In this document: positions 8,015 through 16,926 of the stretch, in pieces
How the letters are laid out: each line of letters opens with the position of its first letter
Position numbering within the stretch: position 1 is the stretch's first letter
NCBI GenBank assembly: GCA_902826515.1
Contig: CADEFD010000019.1
Span: forward strand, 1-51,062
Length of the DNA: 51,062 nt
Origin: an uncultured Acidobacteriota bacterium
GTDB taxonomy: Bacteria; Acidobacteriota; Vicinamibacteria; Vicinamibacterales; UBA2999
Reading direction: 5' to 3'
Translations under genes and position numbers: made by a program
The notes under the pieces: generated by a model
What the model was told of the DNA's origin: nothing
The model's database searches: none
The model's input: the letters and a program-made list of their open reading frames with translations, nothing else

Positions 8015-8749
8015 ATGAAGACGCACACGCTTGAAACGCAGGCCACCATCACACCCGCCCGCGCCCTCGAGATCCTGAAGGAAGGCAACGCACGTTTCGT
8101 CAACAACCTGCGGATCAACCGCAACCTGCTGCAGCAGGCCAACGAGACGCGCGACGGCCAGTGGCCCTTTGCCACCATCGTGAGCTGCATCGACAGCCGG
8201 ACGTCGTCGGAACTCATCTTCGACCAGGGCCTCGGCGACATCTTCTCGGTGCGGATCGCCGGCAACGTCGTGAACACCGACGTCGTGGGCAGCCTCGAGT
8301 TCGCCTGCCACGTCGCCGGCTCGAAGCTCATCGTGGTGATGGGGCACACGCAGTGCGGCGCCATCAAGGGCGCCTGCGATCACGTGGAACTCGGCAACCT
8401 CACCGACCTGCTCGCGAAGATCCAGCCGGCCGTGTACGAGGAGAACAAGACGCTCGATCGATCCACCCGCAATTCCAAGAACGCGTCGTTCGTCGAGAAC
8501 GTGGCCGACCTGAACGTGCGCCGCTCGGTGCGCTCGATCCTCAGCCGCAGCTACATCCTCGAGCACGCCATCGAAGCCGGCAAGGTGGCGATCGTCGGTG
8601 CCAAGCACGACCTCGCGACCGGTGTCGTGACGTTCTTCGACGACACCTGGGTGCACGACGAGGCGTCGATGTACGCCCTCTCCGGCCGCGCGCCGGGCAA
8701 CGGGAACGGGAACGGCAACGGCAAACCGAAGGCGGCCACGAAGGCCTGA
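8015..8749 (+). CDS. Beta-class carbonic anhydrase, cytoplasmic
   Basis: 244 residues, no signal peptide. Catalyses reversible hydration of CO2. The zinc ligands of the beta class are present: Cys58 in SCIDSR, with the Asp60-Arg62 dyad, and His111 and Cys114 in GHTQCGA. Extra sequence between residues 120 and 165 is longer than in the minimal fold. The C-terminus ends in an Asn/Gly-rich low-complexity stretch (GNGNGNGNGK) followed by a basic tail. It stands alone on the plus strand and ends two bases before the convergent M14 peptidase gene. A second, exported enzyme of the same class is at 38320. Confidence 0.92.
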   Translation: MKTHTLETQATITPARALEILKEGNARFVNNLRINRNLLQQANETRDGQWPFATIVSCIDSRTSSELIFDQGLGDIFSVRIAGNVVNTDVVGSLEFACHVAGSKLIVVMGHTQCGAIKGACDHVELGNLTDLLAKIQPAVYEENKTLDRSTRNSKNASFVENVADLNVRRSVRSILSRSYILEHAIEAGKVAIVGAKHDLATGVVTFFDDTWVHDEASMYALSGRAPGNGNGNGNGKPKAATKA

Positions 8750-8751
8750 GG

Positions 8752-10344
8752 TCAGTCGCGCGTGCGGAGGATCGGCGAGCGCCCGCTCTTCAGGGCCTCG
8801 TCGAGCACGTTCCACGTCACGAGCCCGTCGTTCGAGCGCGGCTCGAGCAGATAGAACGCCAGCCGCGCCAGCGGCTGGCGCATCGACACGCGCCAGGCGC
8901 CGGCCGGCACCGTGCGCTCGACGGGCACCCACGCGCCGGTGACGGTGCGTTCCTGATGGCTCTCGAAGGCCTGCGCCGTCGTGGTGGACGTCGCCACCTC
9001 GAACTCCTGGAGCGGCACGCTGACCGGCGCGGTCAGGCGTTCGAGCTGGATGCCGTGCGCGCGCAGCCGTTCGAGCGCCACCTTCTGCTCGGCCGGCACG
9101 AAGTAGGCGGTCGGCACGCGTTCCCGGTCGGTGGACTCGAAGGTGGTTTCGTCGGCCATCATCTCGGGCTTCACGACGTTCGCCCGCTTGTGGATCACGC
9201 GGCCCGAGTAGGGGTTCACGTCCTCTTCCACGTCGCCCATCAGGATCTCGACCGGCGTGCTCGCGCGCGCCACCTTCGAGCGGATCGAGAGCTCCGTGCC
9301 CACGAGTGACGCCGCGTCGGCCTCGGCGGTGGCCTTCATGAGGGCCGGCGCGTTCGTGTGCGCGTAGGCGAGCACTTCCTCCACGAATCGCCGCGCCGTC
9401 GTGACGCGGTCGGCGAAGGTCAGGTACGAATACGTCTCGCTGAGGATGCCGAAGCGGTTCCGCACGCCCCAGTAGTTGTGGGTGTAGCGCGGCAGGTCCT
9501 CCACCGTGGTCCACACGCGGTTCGGCGCCTGGCCCGAGACGTTGCCGTAGGAGCGGAACTCCCAGCGGTCCTTCGTCTTCACGTTCTTCGCCACCGTCGC
9601 CATCCAGTCGCGCAGCTGGCCCACGATCGGCGCCGCCACCGCCGGATTGTTCGCCGTTTCGTAGGTCAGGTGGTAGGCGTGGCGCGAGCCGTTCGTCGTG
9701 TGCAGGTCCACCATGACGTGCGGATCGAAGTCGTTCAGCAGGCGCACCATCGAACGCGCCTCGGGCGTCTCGATCTTGATGTTGTCGCGGTTGATGTTGA
9801 GGCCCTGCGCGTTGGCGCGCGTGCCCTGGCCGCCGATCGGGCCGTGCTGGAAGCCGCGGCTCGTGAGCGTGACCTTCTCGTTGCCGTCGGCGTTGTAGAT
9901 CGGGTTCACGAGCAGCACCATCGAGTTCATCCACTCGGCGTGGCCGCCCTTCGCGATGTCGCGCATGAGCGCGAGCACCACTTCCTTGCCTTCCACCTCG
10001 CCGGCGTGGATGTTGGCCTGCAGGTAGACGCGCAGTTTGCCCGACGCCTTCACCGTGGCGGGGCGGGCATCGGCCACGCGCCCGACGACCGCGAGCGGCA
10101 GCGTGCGGCCTTCGAAGCTATAGCCGAACGACGTCAGGTGCACGAGGGGCGACGCCTGGTCCACGGTGGCCAGGAACGCCTGCACGTCGTCGTAACGGCT
10201 CGTCTCCGTGAACCCGGACCGTTCGGCGCGCGTCTGCAGACGATCGAGCGGCGCGGCAGCGCGGGGCTGTGCGAGCACGACCGCGCCTGGCAGCGCGAAG
10301 AGGGAGGCGACGAGCACACGGACCGGCAGGCGACGGGTGGACAT
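8752..10344 (-). CDS. Exported M14 family zinc carboxypeptidase
   Basis: 530 residues with a signal peptide (RVLVASLFALPGAVVLAQ). The M14 zinc site is complete: His113 and Glu116 in NIHAGEVEGKE and His215 in DLHTTNG; the general-base Glu303 is in ILSETYSY, and the substrate-binding LNINRD lies at 182-187. Residues 320-530 form a C-terminal extension with beta-rich character that I do not assign. Likely periplasmic or secreted, trimming peptides or peptidoglycan-like substrates. The start was chosen at the ATG giving a signal peptide; the open frame extends 100 codons upstream without coding signals. Confidence 0.88.
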   Translation of the reverse strand: MSTRRLPVRVLVASLFALPGAVVLAQPRAAAPLDRLQTRAERSGFTETSRYDDVQAFLATVDQASPLVHLTSFGYSFEGRTLPLAVVGRVADARPATVKASGKLRVYLQANIHAGEVEGKEVVLALMRDIAKGGHAEWMNSMVLLVNPIYNADGNEKVTLTSRGFQHGPIGGQGTRANAQGLNINRDNIKIETPEARSMVRLLNDFDPHVMVDLHTTNGSRHAYHLTYETANNPAVAAPIVGQLRDWMATVAKNVKTKDRWEFRSYGNVSGQAPNRVWTTVEDLPRYTHNYWGVRNRFGILSETYSYLTFADRVTTARRFVEEVLAYAHTNAPALMKATAEADAASLVGTELSIRSKVARASTPVEILMGDVEEDVNPYSGRVIHKRANVVKPEMMADETTFESTDRERVPTAYFVPAEQKVALERLRAHGIQLERLTAPVSVPLQEFEVATSTTTAQAFESHQERTVTGAWVPVERTVPAGAWRVSMRQPLARLAFYLLEPRSNDGLVTWNVLDEALKSGRSPILRTRD

Positions 10345-10447
10345 GCCGCCGATCTTACCGGGCGGCGCGGTTTCGCACATGCGGAGTTTGCCGGAATGGC
10401 CGTCGTGGCGTACCCTTTCGGGGCCCCGATTGCCCGTGAGTCTCCGA

Positions 10448-12715
10448 ATGTCATGCGCGCGCCCCGCTCTGAGGCGCCTGGCCACCCTGGTGGCACTCGT
10501 CGTCGGGTGCGCGGCGAATCCGGCGGCCGGGCAACCCGCGCCCACGCCCTCGCTCGTCCGGCGCGCCGCCGCGGATGACGTGACGGTGCGCGCCTCGCGC
10601 GTCGACACGCCGCTCACGATCGACGGCGAGCTCGACGAGGCCATCTACAGCCGCATCGCGCCGCTCACCGACTTCATCCAGCAGGAACCGCGCGAAGGGC
10701 AGCCGGCCACCGAGAAGACCGAGGCGTGGATCCTCTTCGACGACAACAACATCTACATCTCGGCCCGCAACTGGAACAGCCAGCCCGAGCGGGAAGTCGC
10801 CAACGAGATGCGCCGTGACAACGGCAACATCCTCGGCAACGACAACTTCACGTTCGTCATCGACACGTTCCACGACAAGCGGAACGGCTACATGTTCCAG
10901 ACCAATCCGCTCGGCGCGCTGCGCGACATGACGGTCACCGACGACCAGCAGAATTCCGCCTGGAACGGCATCTGGTACGTGAAGACGGGGAAGTTCGACC
11001 AGGGCTGGACGCTCGAGGTCGCCATCCCGTTCAAGACGCTGCGCTACCGCGGTAACGGCACCCAGACCTGGGGCGTGAACATGCGCCGGCTGGTGCGCTG
11101 GAAGAACGAGTTCTCGTACCTGTCGCTCGTGCCGGCGGCCCTCGGCACGCAGGGCGTCACGCGGATGGCGTCGGCGGCAACCGTCGAGGGCCTGGAGACG
11201 CCGGCCGAATCGAAGAACCTCGAGATCAAGCCGTACGCCCTTGGCACCTCCACCGCGGCCCGGCGATCGGGCGCCCTCGACAAGGATCTCGGCGCCAATG
11301 CCGGCCTCGACTTCAAGTACGGGCTGACGCGCAGCCTCATCCTCGACGCCACCTACCGCACCGACTTCGCGCAGGTCGAAGAAGACCTGCAGCAGGTGAA
11401 CCTCACGCGCTTCAGCCTGTTCTTTCCCGAGAAGCGCGACTTCTTCATCGAAGGGCAGGGCATCTTCGACTTCGGCGGCGTGCAGGCCGGCAACAGCCCG
11501 GGCGATGTGCCGCTCATGTTCTACAGCCGCCGCATCGGCCTCAGTCAGGGGCAGGCAGTCCCGGTCGTGGGCGGCGCGCGCCTCACCGGCCGCCAGGGCC
11601 CGTACAGCATCGGCTTCCTCGACATCCACACCGAGGAGTCGGAGGACGCGGCTGCGCCAGCCAGTGCCTTTACGGCGCTGCGCCTCAAGCGCAACATCCT
11701 GCGGCGCAGCAACGTCGGCGTGATGGCGACGCGGCGTGGTCCGGCGGCGGTCACGACCCCCACGTTCCGCGGTTCGGGCGATGCCAGCTACACCTTCGGC
11801 GCCGACGCCACGCTGCTGTTCTTCAAGTCGATCAACCTGACGACGTATGCCGCGCGCACGCGCGTGCCGAACCGCACGGGCCAGGTCGTGGAAGGCACGA
11901 GTTACCGCGGACGCTTCGACTACACCGACGATCGCTACGGCCTCTCCGCCGAGCACATGCTCATCGATCCGGACTTCAACCCGGAGATGGGGTTCACCCG
12001 CCGCACCGACGTGCGCCGCACGTTCGCGCAGGCGCGCTTCAGCCCGCGGCCGCGCCGGAGCCGCGTCGTGCGCAAGCTCACGTGGCAGACCAGCCTCGAC
12101 TACGTGACGGATGCCGACGCCAGCGCCCTCCAGACGCGCGAAGCGTCAGCGCTCTTCCGCGTGGACTTCCAGTCGAGCGACCAGGCGTCGATTGAGTACT
12201 CTCGCGAGTTCGAGCGTCTGCCGGCGCGTTTCACCGTCTCGCCCGGCGTCTTCGTGCCGGCCGGCACCTACGGATCCGAAACCACGCGCCTCAGCTACAC
12301 GATGGGCCAGCAGCGGCGCGTCTCGGGCCGCTTCTCGGTGGCGCAGGGCACCCTCTACGACGGCACCCGCACGGAAGCCACCTACAGCGGACGCTGGGGT
12401 GTGCTGCCGCAGCTCTCGATCGAGCCGTCGCTGTCGCTCAACTGGGCCGACCTGCCGTACGGCTCGTTCAATGCGCGGCTCGTCAGCTCGCGCGTGACCG
12501 TCACGCCCACCGCGCGCATGCTCGTGAGCAGCCTCGTGCAGTACAACGTGGATGCGCACACGCTCTCGAGCAGCGTGCGTCTGCGGTGGGAATACACGGG
12601 CGGCAGCGAGCTCTTCGTCGTCTACAGCGATGGCCGCGACACGCAGGCGCTGTCGGGGCAGGCCCTTCAGAACCGCACGTTCGCGGTGAAGGCCACGCGC
12701 CTCTTCCGGTTCTGA
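10448..12715 (+). CDS. DUF5916 outer-membrane beta-barrel protein with N-terminal CBM9-like domain
   Basis: 755 residues. The signal sequence ends LVALVVGCAAN, so lipidation is possible. Residues 45-220 are a CBM9-like domain (TIDGELDEAIYSRI, EAWILFDDNNIYISAR, NGYMFQTNPLGALRD). The remainder is the DUF5916 region, with FSLFFPEKRDFFIEGQGIF at its start and amphipathic strands to the end. The C-terminal residue is Phe (RLFRF), the classic barrel-assembly signal. Such proteins are widespread in Bacteroidota, Gemmatimonadota and Acidobacteriota and are of unknown function; uptake or binding of sugars or peptides is a guess. It diverges from the M14 peptidase gene, 103 bases away. Confidence 0.85.
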   Translation: MSCARPALRRLATLVALVVGCAANPAAGQPAPTPSLVRRAAADDVTVRASRVDTPLTIDGELDEAIYSRIAPLTDFIQQEPREGQPATEKTEAWILFDDNNIYISARNWNSQPEREVANEMRRDNGNILGNDNFTFVIDTFHDKRNGYMFQTNPLGALRDMTVTDDQQNSAWNGIWYVKTGKFDQGWTLEVAIPFKTLRYRGNGTQTWGVNMRRLVRWKNEFSYLSLVPAALGTQGVTRMASAATVEGLETPAESKNLEIKPYALGTSTAARRSGALDKDLGANAGLDFKYGLTRSLILDATYRTDFAQVEEDLQQVNLTRFSLFFPEKRDFFIEGQGIFDFGGVQAGNSPGDVPLMFYSRRIGLSQGQAVPVVGGARLTGRQGPYSIGFLDIHTEESEDAAAPASAFTALRLKRNILRRSNVGVMATRRGPAAVTTPTFRGSGDASYTFGADATLLFFKSINLTTYAARTRVPNRTGQVVEGTSYRGRFDYTDDRYGLSAEHMLIDPDFNPEMGFTRRTDVRRTFAQARFSPRPRRSRVVRKLTWQTSLDYVTDADASALQTREASALFRVDFQSSDQASIEYSREFERLPARFTVSPGVFVPAGTYGSETTRLSYTMGQQRRVSGRFSVAQGTLYDGTRTEATYSGRWGVLPQLSIEPSLSLNWADLPYGSFNARLVSSRVTVTPTARMLVSSLVQYNVDAHTLSSSVRLRWEYTGGSELFVVYSDGRDTQALSGQALQNRTFAVKATRLFRF

Positions 12716-12723
12716 AGCGGCCC

Positions 12724-12740
12724 CTGCCTCGCGCGGCAGT
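12724..12740 (+). repeat. Short hairpin sharing sequence with the REP-like element
   Basis: CTGCCTCGCGCGGCAGT folds as a 5-bp hairpin (CTGCC/GGCAG) just after the DUF5916 stop. The same words, CTGCCT and CGCGCGGCAGT, occur at 1926-1948 inside the REP-like element, there separated by six extra bases. It may be a fragment of a dispersed intergenic repeat or a coincidental weak terminator. Confidence 0.3.
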
Positions 12741-12776
12741 TGACGCCTGCCGAGAACCCTGCCACCCTCACCGGCG

Positions 12777-14768
12777 ATGACACGCTGGCTGGTCGCGCTG
12801 GGCTTCGCGCTCTTCGCGTCCCTCATGGCGGGCCTGCTCGGCCAGATTGGCCTCGTGCAGACGCTCGAACTGAAGACCTACGACGCGCGGATGCGTGCCG
12901 TGGCGACCGGCGCCGGCGCCTCGCCGGCGATCGCGATGGTGCTCATCGACGATCACTCGATCCGCCAGCTCGAACCCGCCGTGGGCCGGTGGCCGTGGCC
13001 GCGCCTGCTGCACGGCATGCTCATCGACTATCTGGCGCGCGGGCCGGCAAAACTGGTGGTCTACGACGTGCAGTTCAGCGAGGCCGACAAGGCCACGCGC
13101 GACATCATGGGCACGCCGTGGACGGGCCAGGAGTCCGACGACGCGCTCGTCACGGCGGTGAAGCAGGCCGGCAACGTCATCGTCGCCGTGCAGGCGTCGA
13201 GTGAAGGGCTCGTGGACGCCAGCCAGAACGTGCAGCCGCCGCTCGACGGCGTGGCGTCGCTCGACCGCGTCTGGCCGCTGAGCGGCTTCGCCGAACGCCG
13301 CCCGCTCCTCACACCGCCCTTCGCGGATCTCGCCCGCGCCGTGCGCGGGGTGGGGCACGCGCGCCTCGCCTACGACCTCGATGGTCCCGCCAGGCGCTAC
13401 GTCCCCTTCGTGGAGGTGGCGGGGAAGATCGTGCCGTCGCTGCCGGTGGCCGCCGCCATCGCCGTCACCGGCGTCACGCCGGATCGCGTGACGGCCTCGC
13501 GGTCGACGTTGCACCTGGGCGATCGCCGCGTGCCGTGGGTCGAGCAGGCAGTCCCGGATTTCTACGGCCCGGCTCAGACGGTGTACCGGCCGCTCGTGCC
13601 GTTTCGCGGCCCCACGATGCGCGCCGATGGCACGCCCACCTTCCGCTCGTACTCGTTCCAGGATCTCGTGCTCGCCGAGCAGCAGATCCTCGACGGACAG
13701 ACGCCGCACCTCGATCCGGCCGTCTTCAAGGATCAGATCGTGGTCGTGGGCGTGAGCGCCGAGGGCCTCAAGGACACCTTCACGACGCCCTTCGGCGAGG
13801 GCCAGATGCCGGGCGCCGAGTTCCACGCCAACGTCATCGACGCGCTCATCAGCGGCCGCAGCATCGCGCCGGCGCTGCCGTGGCAGCGGGCCGGGTCGCT
13901 CCTCGGGCTCACGCTCGCCGTGGCGGCCGTGGGTACGCTGGCCGCGCCGTGGCTGACCGCGCTCGCCGCGCTGGCGCTGGCCGGCGGCTTCGTCTGGTAC
14001 GCCACCCGCGCCTTCGGCCAGGGGCTGTGGCTGCCGCTCGTCGTGCCGCTCGTGGCGCTGGCGCTCACGTTCCTCGCCGATCTCGCCTGGATGTACTTCG
14101 TCGAAGGCCGCGAGAAGCGGCGCGTGAAGCGGCTGTTCTCGCGGTATGTGTCGAAGGACGTCTACCAGCAGCTCATCGCCAGCCCGAACGAAGCCGCCCT
14201 CGGCGGCGAGCGGCGCGAGATGTCGGTGCTCTTCTCGGACATGCGCGGGTTCACGACGCTCTCCGAGAGCGGCGAGGCGGAGGATCTGGTCCGTCAGCTC
14301 AACCAATACTTCACGCGCATGGTGGAGGTGGTCTTTGCGCATCGCGGCACCATCGACAAGTTCGTCGGCGACATGGTGATGGCGCTCTACGGCGCGCCGC
14401 TCGACGACCCCGACCATGCCGACCACGCCGTGCAGACAGCCCTCGCGATGGTGCGCGAACTCGAGCAGCTCAACCGGCTGTGGGCGGTCGAGGGCCGGGC
14501 GGCGCTCGACATCGGCATCGGCATCAACACCGGCGAGATGATCGCCGGCAACATCGGCAGCGACACGATCATGAGCTACACGGTGATCGGCGACAACGTG
14601 AACCTCGGCGCCCGTCTCGAGTCGCTCAACAAGGACTTCGGCACGCGCATCCTCATCTCGGAGGCCACGCGCCGGCAGTTGAAGGGCACCTACGATCTCA
14701 GGCCGCTCGGCGACGTGACCGTGAAGGGCAAGACGAAGGCCGTGCAGGTCTTCGAAGTGCGCACCTAG
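12777..14768 (+). CDS. CHASE2-domain class III adenylate/guanylate cyclase
   Basis: 663 residues. One N-terminal helix (5-25) is followed by an extracytoplasmic CHASE2 sensor domain (about 30-360), three membrane helices (372-445) and a cytoplasmic class III cyclase domain (480-660). Metal-binding Asp488 (FSDMRGFT) and Asp532 (VGDMVM), the base-selecting Lys528 (DKFVGD) and the transition-state pair Asn609/Arg613 (NLGAR) are all present, so an active enzyme is expected; Lys528 favours ATP as substrate. It would convert an unknown periplasmic signal into cAMP. A possible effector, the CNBD-MscS channel, lies at 24496. The gene overlaps the convergent sulfotransferase gene by four bases. Confidence 0.93.
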   Translation: MTRWLVALGFALFASLMAGLLGQIGLVQTLELKTYDARMRAVATGAGASPAIAMVLIDDHSIRQLEPAVGRWPWPRLLHGMLIDYLARGPAKLVVYDVQFSEADKATRDIMGTPWTGQESDDALVTAVKQAGNVIVAVQASSEGLVDASQNVQPPLDGVASLDRVWPLSGFAERRPLLTPPFADLARAVRGVGHARLAYDLDGPARRYVPFVEVAGKIVPSLPVAAAIAVTGVTPDRVTASRSTLHLGDRRVPWVEQAVPDFYGPAQTVYRPLVPFRGPTMRADGTPTFRSYSFQDLVLAEQQILDGQTPHLDPAVFKDQIVVVGVSAEGLKDTFTTPFGEGQMPGAEFHANVIDALISGRSIAPALPWQRAGSLLGLTLAVAAVGTLAAPWLTALAALALAGGFVWYATRAFGQGLWLPLVVPLVALALTFLADLAWMYFVEGREKRRVKRLFSRYVSKDVYQQLIASPNEAALGGERREMSVLFSDMRGFTTLSESGEAEDLVRQLNQYFTRMVEVVFAHRGTIDKFVGDMVMALYGAPLDDPDHADHAVQTALAMVRELEQLNRLWAVEGRAALDIGIGINTGEMIAGNIGSDTIMSYTVIGDNVNLGARLESLNKDFGTRILISEATRRQLKGTYDLRPLGDVTVKGKTKAVQVFEVRT

Positions 14769-15883
14769 GTCCGGGTCCGGCGCGCGGCGGACCCCGGCAT
14801 CGCCGGCGTGCCGGCCCGTCCGAACTCCCGCGCCAAGACTTCTTCGCACGCCGCCTCGTGTTCTTCGAACCAGGCGGCCGGCGCCCACGACACCCAGCGG
14901 CCGCCGTTGCCCGGGGCCACGAGCGCCGCAAGCGGCGCCACGTCCACGCCCGGCCACTCGGCCGCCTCGAGCATCGTCGTGATGGTCTCGTCCGGCTCGG
15001 CCAGCAGCCGCTCGTAGGCGATCGAGCAGTGCGCGTGCTGCACGCCCAGGGCGTGCGACAGGCGCCAGAGCAGGTAGAAGAGGCGGTACGGCCGCGGCTC
15101 CTGGTCGGGGTCGAGGAACGGGAACTGCACCGACAAGTCGCGCGCCCAGGCCACGAGGTAGTACTGGTCGAACGAACGGAAATCCGTGGTCGAGATGTCG
15201 CGCGGCGTGACGTCCGGAGTCTTCAGCGTCGAGAACCACTGGTCGCGCGGGTTGCGGTAGAGATGGATGATCCTGGCCGCCGGGTAGTGGTGCCGCAGCC
15301 ACGGCAGCCGGAAGTCCACGTGGTTGAACTGCAGCACGGGACGGCCGGGCGCGTGCGCGACGAGGTAGTCGAGGTAGGCGCGCATGTCGCCGTCCGCGCA
15401 GGCCTCGGTCATGTACAACTGCTTCGTGCCCCACGAGGCCCGATGCCACCGGCCGAGCGCCTCCATGCCTTCGTACTCGCGCCAGTAGTTGTCCACGCCG
15501 CGGTGGGACGGATCCACCTGCCGATCGAGCCGCGCCGCGTCGAACCAGCGGCGGCCGTTGTGCGGCTCATAGAATGCGGTCGCGCCGTGAACGTGCCGGA
15601 AGATCTGCCAGAGCAGCGTCGATCCCGAGCGGAAACGCGCGGTGATGAAGACCGGCGCCGGGGGAGCCGCGGCCGCCATGGGCTCGGGCCGCGTGGAGAC
15701 ATATGGTGACGGCGGCACGACAAGCGGCGCCGGCGGCGTGAAGCCGCGGACGGCCTCGGCGGCCACACGCCGGCCTTCGTCACTGTGCAGGAATCGTCCG
15801 AGGAGGTCGAAGGCCGGACGGCGCAAGGCCTTCCGCCAGCGCCGGGCGAGCCTGCGGGCATACCCTGGCGGGCCGGCGGGCAT
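14765..15883 (-). CDS. PAPS-dependent sulfotransferase family protein
   Basis: 372 residues. The 5'-phosphosulfate-binding loop is at residues 79-94 (FITARFRSGSTLLWQI) and the 3'-phosphate-binding segment at 205-218 (IIHLYRNPRDQWFS). These place it in the Sulfotransfer family, which moves sulfate from PAPS to hydroxyl groups of sugars, lipids or proteins. A variable, Pro-rich N-terminal region (50-75) precedes the domain. It diverges from the glycosyltransferase genes (86-base gap), which suggests that a surface glycan or glycolipid is sulfated; the acceptor is unknown. No PAPS-synthesis genes are in the window. Confidence 0.85.
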   Translation of the reverse strand: MPAGPPGYARRLARRWRKALRRPAFDLLGRFLHSDEGRRVAAEAVRGFTPPAPLVVPPSPYVSTRPEPMAAAAPPAPVFITARFRSGSTLLWQIFRHVHGATAFYEPHNGRRWFDAARLDRQVDPSHRGVDNYWREYEGMEALGRWHRASWGTKQLYMTEACADGDMRAYLDYLVAHAPGRPVLQFNHVDFRLPWLRHHYPAARIIHLYRNPRDQWFSTLKTPDVTPRDISTTDFRSFDQYYLVAWARDLSVQFPFLDPDQEPRPYRLFYLLWRLSHALGVQHAHCSIAYERLLAEPDETITTMLEAAEWPGVDVAPLAALVAPGNGGRWVSWAPAAWFEEHEAACEEVLAREFGRAGTPAMPGSAARRTRT

Positions 15884-15969
15884 CGGCGGATGTTAACACG
15901 CGCCTCTCGCGCGCTTGAACCGCACCGGCATGCGGACCATAATCGTCTCCCCTCACGGACTGCACCCCT

Positions 15970-16899
15970 ATGCACCCGTTCGACCCGCCATCGTCCTCGC
16001 GCCCGACGATTCTCATCGTCGGCTATCGCGCGTACAGCGAACTCGATCGCTGTCTCGCCTCGCTGGCGACGCACGAACCGGCCGTGCCCGTGGTGGTCGT
16101 CGATCACGAGGCCGACCTCGAGGCCGGACAGGCACTGGCGGCGCGCTATCCGCGCATGACCTACGTGCCCTGCACCTCGAACGGCGGCTTCGCCGCCGGC
16201 GTGAATCTCGCCGCGCGTCACGCCGCCCCCGGCGCGCACCTGCTGCTGCTCAATCCCGACTGCGTGCTGAGCGGGCCGGTCGTGGGCCAGCTCACCGCCG
16301 TGCTCGACGCTCATTCCACGGCCGGTGTCGTCGGCGGCGTGCTCCTCGAACCGGAAGGTGCGCTGCAGCGCTCGGCGCGACGGTTTCCCGACGTCACCAC
16401 CGCGTTTGCCGGCCGCACGTCGTGGCTCTCGCGCCACCTGCCCGGCAACGCGCTGTCGCGCCGCAACCTCTCGGGGCGGCCCTCGGCGCCCACCGTCGTG
16501 GATTGGGTCACCGGCGCCTTCGCGCTCATCCGCCGCGAGACGTTCGACGCCGTGGGCGGATTCGATCAGGGCTTCTTCCTCTACTGGGAGGACGCCGACT
16601 TCTGCCGCCGTGCCGGCGCCGCCGGCTGGACCACGATGTACGCGCCCACGACCGCCGTGATACACGGCACCGCGCGGTCGTCGGTGTTCGCGCCGGTGCG
16701 CGCCCTCGTCGCCTTCCACCGCAGCGCCTGGCGCTACTACTGGAAACACGGGTCGTGGCTCGCCCGCGTGGCCTCGCCGGTGGTTGCCGCCGGTCTGTGC
16801 GGGCGCTTCCTGATGAAGCTCTCGCGCCAGGCGTCGGCCCCGCCGCGTCCGGTTGACAGCCCGGCGCGTCACTCGCGCGTCCGGGATGCGCGAGCCTGA
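15970..16899 (+). CDS. Family 2 glycosyltransferase (rhamnosyltransferase-like)
   Basis: 309 residues with a GT-A fold. Conserved points are the N-terminal ILIVGYRAYSELDRCLASL, the NGGFAAGVNLAAR turn, the metal-binding LLLNPDC segment and the acceptor-side FFLYWEDADFCRR with the catalytic-base region. The pattern of NPD followed by GGFDxxFFLYWEDxDFC is typical of dTDP-rhamnosyl and related transferases of polysaccharide loci. It is probably membrane-associated through the basic C-terminal region. The next gene starts 27 bases downstream on the same strand, so the two are probably co-transcribed. Donor and acceptor are not determined by the sequence. Confidence 0.87.
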   Translation: MHPFDPPSSSRPTILIVGYRAYSELDRCLASLATHEPAVPVVVVDHEADLEAGQALAARYPRMTYVPCTSNGGFAAGVNLAARHAAPGAHLLLLNPDCVLSGPVVGQLTAVLDAHSTAGVVGGVLLEPEGALQRSARRFPDVTTAFAGRTSWLSRHLPGNALSRRNLSGRPSAPTVVDWVTGAFALIRRETFDAVGGFDQGFFLYWEDADFCRRAGAAGWTTMYAPTTAVIHGTARSSVFAPVRALVAFHRSAWRYYWKHGSWLARVASPVVAAGLCGRFLMKLSRQASAPPRPVDSPARHSRVRDARA

Positions 16900-16926
16900 C
16901 ACCGCGCCCGCGACTGGCCGCCTGTC

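Noticed and set aside
10451..11956. A minus-strand open frame of 501 codons
   Set aside because: Antisense to the DUF5916 gene; composition of a shadow.
12768..15449. A minus-strand open frame of 893 codons
   Set aside because: Opposite the cyclase gene; low-information Arg/His-rich translation, no domain. The cyclase has every catalytic motif.
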